From assembly GCA_007922195.1 (NCBI GenBank), contig ML681991.1, positions 45,500,394 to 45,564,393 of the forward strand: a stretch of 64,000 bases of DNA, written 5' to 3'. The DNA is from Podocnemis expansa. Taxonomy: Eukaryota; Chordata; Testudines; Podocnemididae. Each line of letters begins with the position of its first letter. The first letter of the stretch is position 1. The notes below the pieces were generated by a model. It had not been told where the DNA came from. It did no database searches and worked only from the letters and a program-made list of their open reading frames with translations. A program made the position numbers and the translations under genes. Below are positions 55,712 to 64,000 of the stretch, one piece after another.

Positions 55712-56659
55712 CTAGCATTGTCCTAATATGAATTTCCTGAAGACTTTACTCAAAACCTCTTTCACCTCCTTGTTTCTCAGGCTGTAGATGAGGGGGTTGA
55801 CCAGGGGAGTCAGGACTGTGTAGATGAGAGAGAGAACTTTCTTAAAGTCTTGCAGCTTTTGGGCTGTTGGGAACATGTAGACAATTGCCAGTGTTCCATA
55901 ATAAATGGACACCACAATGAGGTGTGAGGAGCAGGTAGAAAAGGTCTTTTGCCTCCCAATGGTGGAAGGGATTCTCAGAATGGTGGCAATGATGGATATG
56001 TAGGACATCACAGTCAAGAGGAATGGGACCAGTGCGAAAACTAAGTTAAGTGTCAAAGTCAACATTTCCATCAGCTGAGAGTCATTGCAGGATAGTTTTA
56101 CAAGGGGGATAAGGTCACAGAAAAAATGGTCAATACTGTTGCGGCCACAGAATATTAACTGTGATACTGACCCTGTTGCTATGCTACTACCTAGGATGCC
56201 ACCTACCCAAGAGCCACATGCCAGCTGCAGGCAAGATCTTCCATGCATTTGGGCTACATAATGAAGTGGTTTGACTATGGCTAAATACCTATCATAAGAC
56301 ATAACCGATAGGAGAAGGCATTCTGTAGCTGTCAAAAAACTAAAAAAGAAAAATTGTGTGACACACCCATTAACTGAAATAGTGTTGTCAGTTAGGAGAC
56401 CAGCCAACATTCTTGGCAGGATGACAGAAGTGTAGCAGGTTTCCAAGCTGGACAAGTTCCCCAGGAAGATGTACATGGGGGTATGAAGTTGCTTATCAGC
56501 CACAACCAGCACAATGATAAGAATATTCACAATCATTGTTGTTATGTAGATCACTAGAAACAGGAGGAAAAGAAGTAACTGCAGTTCAGGGAAAGTCCCA
56601 AATCCCAGAAGGATAAATTCTGTGATGGATGTTTGATTTCCCTCTTCTGGATCTGCCAT
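55712..56659 (-). CDS. Olfactory receptor OR4, intact, 315 aa
   Basis: An odorant receptor most like OR3 (both begin MAD and end with a GQC tail). The uninterrupted frame has NQT at 8-10, PMYIFLGNLSSLE at 61-73, Cys99 before TM3, MSYDRYLAIV at 120-129, loop-2 cysteines 171, 181 and 191, SY at 219-220, KTFSTCSSHL at 238-247 and PLVNPLIYSLRN in TM7. It is one residue shorter than OR1 and OR2 in the loop before TM3 (LTDNTI against LTGDRSI). The TM1 GN pair reads VN and the MAYDRY-type motif ends in Val instead of Cys. The coding frame looks functional, but the splice acceptor kept by its paralogues reads GGGG here, so its 5'UTR splicing may differ. Confidence 0.95.
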   Translation of the reverse strand: MADPEEGNQTSITEFILLGFGTFPELQLLLFLLFLVIYITTMIVNILIIVLVVADKQLHTPMYIFLGNLSSLETCYTSVILPRMLAGLLTDNTISVNGCVTQFFFFSFLTATECLLLSVMSYDRYLAIVKPLHYVAQMHGRSCLQLACGSWVGGILGSSIATGSVSQLIFCGRNSIDHFFCDLIPLVKLSCNDSQLMEMLTLTLNLVFALVPFLLTVMSYISIIATILRIPSTIGRQKTFSTCSSHLIVVSIYYGTLAIVYMFPTAQKLQDFKKVLSLIYTVLTPLVNPLIYSLRNKEVKEVLSKVFRKFILGQC

Positions 56660-57843
56660 GGTGTGTCCCCACAGGAAACAAATTCACTCTGTCACATAAA
56701 TCAACAAAATTTCTTCTGTAATATGTCATTATTATTTCCATAGTCTCTGTCTTCTGGCTATGAGAACAAAGCCTAAGTGAATTATGGAGGCCAGGGGACA
56801 GGAAGTGACATCTCTTGATGTCTATGAGAGATTTTATCTACATAGATTCTAGTTTCCACACAAAGTTAGATTCTCTGCAAACATGTCTAGTAACTCAACA
56901 GAGGGCAGCAACACAGTCAAATATGACATAATAGGGCCTAGTTACCGAGTAAACTGACACAGATATTGGTTCAAATAGTCACATCCTGCTGTATGAAAGC
57001 AGAGTCATGTCCTTCACAGATTTTAGTTCCTCTACCAAAATGAGTCAGGACTGTATTTGTCAGAAGGAGCAAAAATTAAGGAACAATCTGAAGCTGAGAC
57101 ATGAAATGGTTGGGCAATGAGCCCATAATGAATTACAGTGGACACAGGCCACTTAACTCTATTAAAACCTTTTGGAAATTTGTGTCTGGGAAACACCTGT
57201 GCTTCCCTGTGATATTTCCTTATAGTGCCATGTAGCACTCTACATAGACAGCAATTTAATTAAAAATGAACAAAAAAAATTAATAAAAGTAAAAAACCCA
57301 CACAACTCAAACCAATATACTTCCAGCTAGAAAGCAGCATTTTGGCTAGAAATGTATCCCTTCTTGCAAGCAAAAATTTTGTGCAATTTGAAATTTTTAT
57401 GAAATGTGCCTTTTTCATACCATAAGAGTTATACCATGAACATAGATTTCCATTTTATGAGTAGTGCCATGATTTTAACTGTTGGTTTTCATTCCAAATC
57501 TGATATTTTAAAAATGCATTTATCTTGTCAATATTTTTCTAGATTGTTTTTCTTTTAATGGTAAATTTATTAATTTCACATTTTTTAGTTTTATGTTATT
57601 TTATCAAATCTTATACAGTAGCTCTTTTCCTAAAATATTTTTGTTGAAGTACTTGTGTTCCCACTGAACATTTTGTTCTCTATCAACAAACCATTTTTCC
57701 TTCAAAAACATTGATCAAATTTTTATAAGCTTCACATTTTCTTTTTAGTCTCTGGTTAAAAAAATATTACTTCTCTGTTCGTGGATATCTTGTCTGCCAT
57801 TACTAATACTTTGTTACCGCAAAATAAGCAGAGATTCATAGAG

Positions 57844-58363
57844 CAAAGGTTCCTAACTTTTTTGGCTTGAGGGCCACAGATATCATTTTCACAGCCCTGA
57901 AGGGCCACCAGCCTCTGCTAGCAGGCCCCCCAACTCTGAAAAGCAGTTTGTCTCCATGTTCACAGATATCTCATTTGCCTGGCTGCAACAGGGAAACCAC
58001 AAGCATCCTACAGCTGCATGCTCTCTATCTGGATCCCAAGGCAGTAGGTCCTCTTTGCAGCCAGGGGGACAGAAGATAAATGCTCCCCTTCCTGGCCTCT
58101 GGCTCCAGCAAGGACCCTAGAACCTATGGATGTTGGTAGAAGATGTTTTTCAGTGCTCCCTGCTATAGCCAGGGGGATGGGAGCACTAATTTCCTATCCC
58201 TTTGGCTGCAGCAAGGAGCCTCCATCAGTCTTTAAGCTCTGCAGAAGAACACTTTGTCTGGCAGTGACTCCATTTTGCAGCCAGCAGGAAGGAAGTCAAG
58301 GGCCACTTTGAAGCTTCTAAGGGCCACTTTTGTCCCCTGAAATACAGGTTTAGAAACACTTTC
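57844..58363. mobile_element. hAT-like nonautonomous element inside a CR1 relic
   Basis: CAAAGGTTCCTAAC at the left and GTTTAGAAACACTTTC at the right are inverted versions of each other. GGGCCACNNNT-type words near both ends (57872 and 58320) are typical of this hAT group. The outer sequences (GATTCATAGAG at 57833, and AGAGCTGCAAGGCACTTCAGG after 58370) read as one CR1 3' end split by the insertion. The 8-bp duplication is weak (about 6 of 8 under one alignment). Confidence 0.6.
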
Positions 58364-58460
58364 GTAGACAAATAGAGCTGCAAGGCACTTCAGGAGGTCA
58401 TCTAGGTCAGCCATCTCCCAGCTAAATCATCCAAGGGATGGGTTTTTCAAGGATATGATC
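58364..58460 (-). mobile_element. CR1 3' tail fragment, split by hAT
   Basis: AGAGCTGCAAGGCACTTCAG and GAGGTCATCTAGGTCAGCC are the CR1 tail; its outer end lies on the other side of the hAT-like element (57828-57843). Confidence 0.65.
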
Positions 58461-58879
58461 CTGTATAAAATACTGCATAGAGTTAATGTTAGTCTTGGAA
58501 TAATTCTCTTCAGTCTCAGCCTTCTCTCTCTCTGTCAAATATAAGATAAAACTTGCACTGAATTCAAGGAATGGAACCTCTGATTTCAGTTGGATTTGGA
58601 CCGCTAAGACCTTGATTATTCCTTGAAACAGAGCTACAGCCGGAAGGATTCAATTTCAATCAATGGACGTTAATAAACATCAATATTAGCTGACCCACCA
58701 AAACCACCAACCAAAAATATCAGCAACAGTGGGCGTTATGCATCCCCCCCCCACCTGTAGAGATGGTGTTATTGCTCTCATGTCCGTGCAGGGAGTAAAA
58801 CTTCAAATACTTAAGAATTGACACCCTCAATCAATAGTAACTGTCAAATTTGCAACTCTTCTTCAAAATCTGCAGTCTC

Positions 58880-59830
58880 TCCCTATAGCCTAATTCTCTT
58901 CCCTTCACACCAGCAAAGTAGGAAATATTAACTTTGCTTTACCCACATCACCTCTCTAATTCTCTCAAAGCTCCTTCTGTGGCTTTCAGGTTACATTATC
59001 AAAGGCACATAGGTACCAAAAAATGCACATGGATGCCTAAGAAGGATGAGAGGCCAACACATGGATTTCAAATCCTACCGAGATGTCTGTCTTTAGGAGT
59101 TGAAATACCTCCACTGATCTATCCTTCTGTGTGCCAGGCCCCCATCTGTGAAGTAGGGATTACTTCCCCGCCCCGCTCTGGGAGAGGGAGGATAGATCCA
59201 TGCAAGATAGTGAGGTACAGAGATGCAATGGTGATGGATCTGAATAACTGGCTAGGACAGCAGAGACCTGACAGGAAGTGACTGTTTCCATAGTCAGTTA
59301 TTTAGTTTTGCCCCATTCCCTTTGGATTCCCATGGGACAAGTTAGCTGACAAACTAACATTGCTTCAAAATCCTCAAGTGTCAAGGAGCGCAAGGGAAAA
59401 GGCTGATGTACCTTTAAGGTGGGTCTGTCAGCCGCTGGTGTCTGATGTCACCTCCTCACTCAGCATTTCAGAGACCAGAGTCCTGATTATTGAGCCCATT
59501 TTCTCTGCCCAACACATTCATGCACTACCATGTTCCAACAAAACAGAGAAACAGGCTATAAAACTACCCTGTCTGGTAATGTGACATGCTTTTTACTCTC
59601 AGTTACCCAGAGAATGTTATCTCTGATTCATTATATATCCTTCTGTGGGCAGATGCAGTCCTCTGAGGCATGTCTGCAGTGGCGTATGGAACAGGCAAAG
59701 AAAAACTGGTATTTACTTGAGTGTTTTGCAGAAATAAACTGTTATCAAACTTCTAGTCTGAAAGGGAAAGACCAGGAGAGGGAATAAACTTTTAATCCTC
59801 AAATAAATCTCTCTTTATTAGATGGAAAAC
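58880..59830. repeat. Array-unit block U2, copy upstream of OR4
   Basis: Contains AGCAAAGTAGGAAATATTAAC, CTCTCAAAGCTCC, GTGATGGATCTGAATAA, GGTGGGTCTGTCAGCCGCTGG and ATATATCCTTCTGTGGGCAG in the same order. No open frame is shared by all three copies. Confidence 0.75.
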
Positions 59831-60077
59831 ACAATTTCTGTCAAGAAATAATGCCCCAAATCTAGATCTCATAGCTGAGACTGTCACTCCTTGTTTGTTT
59901 GTAGTTCTGCATAAGTGATTTGAATACTAAATTTTCATTCAATTTCCTTGGGTTTTGAAAATCCTGTCAGAATTTGCTGATCTGACATTGTCTCCAACCA
60001 AACCACTGCTTTCCCTCTAGGGAAAGGACCAGGGGTTAAAGTATGCCAGAACACTCTAGAACACTGTTTTGGGCCCA

Positions 60078-60117
60078 CTATTTTTAGGGGCTGGTGTTCC
60101 AGGGCCCCTAAAAATAG
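60078..60117. repeat. 14-bp perfect inverted repeat with 12-base loop
   Basis: CTATTTTTAGGGGC (60078-60091) and its exact complement GCCCCTAAAAATAG (60104-60117). CTCTAGAACAC occurs on both sides (60053-60064 and 60125-60135), so the hairpin is itself bracketed by a direct repeat. Confidence 0.9.
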
Positions 60118-60739
60118 AAGAAGGCTCTAGAACACCGTATTCTGGTGCGGTCCAACAGGCAGGGCAGGGAGCGCTACAAGCAGAAGCAAGCCTGCCCTGC
60201 TCCTGTAAAGTGCCTGCTGGCTCCCCTGCACGTGGGCAGGACAGGCAGTTCTAGAAGCAGAGTAGACATGCACTTGTTCTGCTTTAAGTGCCAATGAGCT
60301 CCCCTGCGCATACACAAGGCAGGCTGCACTACAGGTGGGAGCCTATAGCGCAGCCTGGAGCAGCGGGGGGGACTAAGCAGCAATTCTCCCCTGTCCCAGC
60401 CCCCAAGAATCTGCACACTGCTGGAGTCTGGAGTGAGTGAGTGTGGGGCAGTGGGATGATGGGGGGCAGGCTTTTGGGGGCCAGTAGCTGGGGGTGCAGT
60501 AGCTGGGGAGCCAGGTGTTCAGGGGGCAGTAGCTGGGGTGGAAGGCAGGTGTTTTTGAGGGGCAGTAGCTGGAGGGCCCCGTCTCCTCTTTTGTGGCTTG
60601 CATAATTTTTTTGACAATATGACCATTAGCTCAGTGCCTTTGCTGTGTTAGCTCTTAAACAAGACAGTTCAGGCTGCTCCTTAGATGAAATGCAGATGAG
60701 CAATGTGCTTTACGTATTATTGGCTGGGATTATCAAACC

Positions 60740-61090
60740 ACCATGATACTGTCTTGAGAAGCTGGCTCCTAACTGCCTTAGACTTCTTGCAGCTTTAGGG
60801 AAGAATACAAATATCTTCATTACTGAATGCAAAGCTATATAGAAGAAACATGTTTCCTGTCCTTTTGTAGCACAATTGGTTCCCTGAGCATGCAGTAAAG
60901 TCTCCTTCCAATTTAGCAGCAGTGTGAATAATTTTGCATCACCAAAGTTTTGTTGTTCATAAGGCCAGAATGTGGAATAGCTGTGGCTTACACAGCTGTA
61001 TGTCAGAAAAAAGACTTTTTGAACTGGTTTTTTTTTTGGACTGATCTCTGGCACAAATATTGCAGACAGTGATGAAATCACATTGGTCAA
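60740..61090 (-). other. Unknown conserved segment, 126-codon open frame
   Basis: I do not recognise this frame (from 61090 to 60710, minus strand). It resembles 31310-31690 in DNA and in minus-strand translation: ISSLS near the start, then KLF, and IFVFF near the end, with one stop in the other copy. It has no signal peptide, membrane helix or known motif. Because the surrounding DNA is also paralogous, this may be noncoding array sequence instead of an exon. Confidence 0.3.
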
Positions 61091-61099
61091 TTTCTTGAA

Positions 61100-61949
61100 G
61101 GATACCTTTGAAGTCTGAAAACTGGCTTTAATAGAAGGATAGACTTGAATTTATCATATTGTGGATTAAATTTTTAACTCCAAATTTATAGACTCAATTG
61201 GTTAAAGAGCATTAGAAATGGAAAACAGAGGTTTAATAATTATTACACTCTATTTGCCATGCTCTGTGATCAGCTGCCATCTAGAGATCACTGGGGAGGG
61301 TCCACATACAGCATAGGAACAACTTCCTTATTCCTGACCCTCTCTTGCCCAAAATGCCTGTTTGCCCTAGGTCTATATTTGTCCATGCAGTTGGCACTGT
61401 TGAAAAACAAATAGCACTGTTTTCAGGAAAACCAAACCCCAAAACATAGTTGTGAGTTGTATCATCAAGAAGATTTGGAGTGTAAAGTAGGTTTAGAATT
61501 AGATTAGGTTTTGTATTTGCATGGTTTTTTTATTTGCATGAGCACAAAGAGCATATTAGCATAGTCACACTATGGGTGCAGGGCAATATGGGTAATGGTA
61601 TTTGGGTTGATCCAATCACAAATCTCAATATCTGTAATTCAACTGAAGACAAACATGAAATATGGTCTTTTGTAATACGCTACTCTATTACTCATTCAAA
61701 ATCTGTTTATGTTGGTTAAAGAATAAAAGCTACCCTTAGCAAAAAAGAATATTAAAAGACGGGTCACCCCTCCTCCTAGCGTTGTAAAGTTAAGACAGGG
61801 GCAGGGGTTTAGTGTTAGCTCAGTCTAGAGCTATGTCAGGGGTTTTGCCTCACCCTGTAGTCCTACTGTCAAAGGATAAATCTGGCCAGGCTTCCTGTGA
61901 AGCCTTTCTTTTGTTATTTTAATGGGAGAAGCTGTTTGCAGCTATGTAA
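61100..61949. other. Intergenic; part resembles 45.7-45.9 kb
   Basis: CTGCCATCTAGAGATCA, CTTATTCCTGACCCTCT at 61270-61350 pair with CTGCCATCTATGGATTA, CCATTCTTGACCCTCT at 45755-45870. The remainder is unrecognised; GAATAAAAGC at 61721 could belong to an LTR. Confidence 0.4.
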
Positions 61950-62082
61950 GGTTTAAGAGCTGAAATCACTGAGAGATTCAAACCCTCTCTCTGAGCTGAA
62001 ATCATTGAGAGAAGAAACACTCTCAGAGGTGAAATCACTGAGAGGAAAACTCTCTCTGAGCTGGAATTACTGAAGAGGAGCA
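61950..62082. repeat. Degenerate 35-bp tandem repeat
   Basis: GAGCTGAAATCACTGAGAG and close variants (GAGCTGAAATCATTGAGAG, GAGGTGAAATCACTGAGAG, GAGCTGGAATTACTGA) recur four times, separated by CTCTCT-rich spacers. An AATAAAAGC at 61722-61730 upstream hints at an LTR context, but no ends were found. Confidence 0.75.
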
Positions 62083-62089
62083 GCAATGG

Positions 62090-62330
62090 AGTAAGCGACC
62101 AGAGGGCAGAGCTGGCAGCTGGTGAGAGCAAAGTGTGAGTGACCAACGGGTGGAGCCAGTGGCTGGTGAGAGTGGCCAGTGGAGGGCTGGATGTGAGTGA
62201 CCAGAGGGTGGAGCTGGCGGACAGCAGGCAGAGCCAATGGATGGTGTGTGCAGCCAGTGGAGGGCCGGAGAGCATGAGTGACCAGCGGGTGGCGCCGGAG
62301 GACAGCTGGTGTGAAAGACATTCCCTACAG
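62090..62330. repeat. Degenerate GTGAGTGACCAGAGGGTGGAG tandem repeat
   Basis: The unit AGTGACCAGMGGGTGGAGC recurs about four times (near 62096, 62135, 62194 and 62276), interleaved with GGCCAGTGGAGGG units. It follows the previous array directly. Reading frames on both strands through it are periodic artefacts. Confidence 0.75.
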
Positions 62331-63460
62331 GCCCTGGGTTTGTTGGGAACCTGTTTTGCACTGATTCTCTAGATCAGTGCTGGTTTTGCTACTGAGTTCA
62401 CATGCACTTCTTTCCCCATGGAATGGAGGAATTTCCCCTTCCCCCATCTCAGGGTTTTCCCCACAGGAGCCTCTCTTACAATCCTAAGTTCCACTTCAGC
62501 CTTTTGAGTTTGTCTCTTACCTTGGCCACTGCAGGGAACTTAAGTTATATATTACTTGATTAGCTGGCCAGTGGCTTTATGAGAAATCATAGCTGTTACT
62601 GAAGCTGTGGAACCATGGTGTAAAAAAACTTGGCTGGAAAGTGCCACCATACAGCTAACAAAGGAAAGTTGACTGGAAACCATTCATAGTTAACTGGTAA
62701 GAATCTACTGTAATAGCCCTAGTGGAAAGCCATTAACCTTACCTTGGTAAACAGGTGGCAGAGGGAAGGTGACAGAAAGGCAGAAGAGCTTTGAGCATTT
62801 CATTGGTTAGAATTGTATTTAGTAACCAAATGATTCATAAACAATAAACATGGGCAGGCTGATTATATGCTGAATATTAAACATAATGAATTATGTAACC
62901 TGCATATTAAGTACAGTAGAACCATGTAAGGATTTAGGCATGACTTAATCTGTTATATTGTGCACGTCCCTGTCACACTGTGCACATTGTATTTAGAATA
63001 TTAGAAAGTGATATATATCTTGTGAATCCTATATTCTGGGTTTACTTACATGGGTCCAAGTGGGAATATAACTACTTCCTACTAGGTTGGATGTGGAAGG
63101 GTAAGAAGCAGGTTTGATTAAAGGAACTGTATACACATTCCATTCCTGAGTGGACCTGATCTTTCTTTTCTTCTAACAGCTACATCCACCCTTCGCTGTA
63201 AAATGTATGATACCTCTCAGCTATAGTTCCTTCATTAATCAGTGCTGGCTTGGCCCTGGACTCTCCGGCCGAATAGTGGCAGCCCCATAACAGGCTGGTT
63301 CAGGGTGGCATTGTGACAATGGTGCAACAAGATGTTTAGACAAGCCTTGACACAAGGACTCCTCACACCAGTGTGACATGCTGCACACCACGTATATCTT
63401 TAAGGGGAGATCTGTGTATCAGTAATGTTCACCTCATGACATACTGTACATTACTATTAT
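62331..63460. other. Intergenic; nothing recognised
   Basis: No gene-like frame. GCAGGTTTGATTAAAGGAAC and a pyrimidine tract ending TTCTAACAG at 63167-63180 look like retroelement debris, but no ends were found. Confidence 0.35.
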
Positions 63461-63790
63461 GTTCCAAAGGGACAGCCATGTTAGTCATCAAATTTAACTG
63501 TATTGCTTCAGGGCTAAATAGGCACTTTGGATTTTTTCTCATTACAACAGGTGATTTGACCTCATCTTCCTCTTTATGCTGTTCCCCAGTGTTTGAATCT
63601 TAACAACTGCTTTGATTTGCTGTTACAGTGTGACCTGATCCTATGACTTATATTCTCTGCATCTATTTCTCCGAATATGTAAATTCCCCCATCTTTAAAG
63701 CATCTGACTAGGTGGGATTTTCTCCCATGAAAGCTCATTCAGTAAAAAATTCGTTAGTCTTGAAGAGTCACAGGACTCCATGTTTGTATT
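63461..63790. repeat. GTTCCAAAGGG repeat, copy 4
   Basis: Starts GTTCCAAAGGGACAGCCATG. It includes TGACCTGATCCTATGACTTAT, CTCCCATGAAAGCTCA and GTTAGTCTTGAAGAGTC, the right arm of the 9570-10522 element, and ends CACAGGACTCCATG. Confidence 0.7.
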
Positions 63791-63957
63791 ACTGTTATGG
63801 TATTGTTTCCTGGAATATCATACACATGTACAGATACTAAATGCTCTGCTGTCATATCCCAAATGCACATCTCATTTGGCTTGAATGTATACAGACAAAC
63901 ACAAAGCTGTGTTTTCACACCCCGTGGAGCGATACATACAGGAGCAATGAACTAGCT

Positions 63958-64000
63958 CACGGGTGTCAAACTGATTCAGTTTGGGGGCGACAGTGGAGGG
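63958..64000. mobile_element. Start of a hAT-like element cut by the window edge
   Basis: CACGGGTGTCAAACTGATTC matches the familiar vertebrate hAT terminus CAGGGGTGTCAAACTCATT with two differences. The rest lies outside the window. Confidence 0.5.

Noticed and set aside
57844..58363. Confident 8-bp hAT duplication
   Set aside because: Only about 6 of 8 bases agree under one alignment, so the ends are given as approximate.
62035..62372. Repeat-rich frames with periodic Ser/Pro/His
   Set aside because: They follow the tandem DNA repeat period on both strands, so they are artefacts.

Overview
This window is vertebrate nuclear DNA, most likely from a non-avian sauropsid (crocodilian or turtle). 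The main signs are CR1 LINE 3' ends, very many Harbinger-type and hAT-type DNA transposon remnants, MIR-like SINE relics, and intronless olfactory receptor (OR) genes with a splice acceptor just upstream of the ATG. I see no mammalian L1 or Alu. The sequence alone does not let me choose between crocodilian and turtle.

The only credible host genes are odorant receptors, all on the minus strand: OR1 (8241-9200), OR2 (17487-18434), OR3 (40168-41118, nonsense codon 7, probable pseudogene) and OR4 (55712-56659). They are class II seven-transmembrane receptors of one closely related clade, i.e. a tandem array. The DNA between them is also paralogous. Blocks near 22.3-22.7, 42.4-42.7, 52.2-52.6 and 57.7-58.6 kb resemble one another, and so do blocks at 43.6-44.5, 52.7-53.3 and 58.9-59.8 kb and at 39.2-39.8, 48.9-49.3 and 54.5-54.9 kb. 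One array unit keeps both flanks of an OR and its splice acceptor (about 50648) but has no OR reading frame: a 'ghost' locus.

Most of the remainder is transposon. The centrepiece is a two-gene PIF/Harbinger element of about 5 kb (34124-39156, 3-bp TSD TTT). It carries a decayed HARBI1-like nuclease on the plus strand and a decayed Myb/SANT-like DNA-binding gene on the minus strand. A younger 404-bp MITE (35333-35736) is nested inside the nuclease and shows a precise 3-bp TSD. At the paralogous site 12 kb away (46209-46624) a 416-bp MITE of the same superfamily occupies the identical position in the same MIR-like relic. More than ten other MITEs share a terminus related to GGCTATGTCTACACT, but each family has its own reiterated subterminal palindrome (TTCGAA, TTAGTTCGAACTAA, TTAAGTCAACTTAA, AATTCGAATT types).

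Other well-bounded insertions are a 4.4-kb hAT element (23240-27648, near-perfect 8-bp TSD), a 183-bp hAT MITE (11839-12021, perfect 8-bp TSD) and a solo LTR (32554-33330, 5-bp TSD CCTCC) lying inside a CR1-like relic. Several simple repeats are present, including a TTG/GGT/TG/CG compound tract at 4.43 kb and (ATTCT)8 at 22.13 kb. No tRNA, rRNA, CRISPR array or bacterial-type gene was seen. All homology statements come from reading by eye; no alignment or database search was run.
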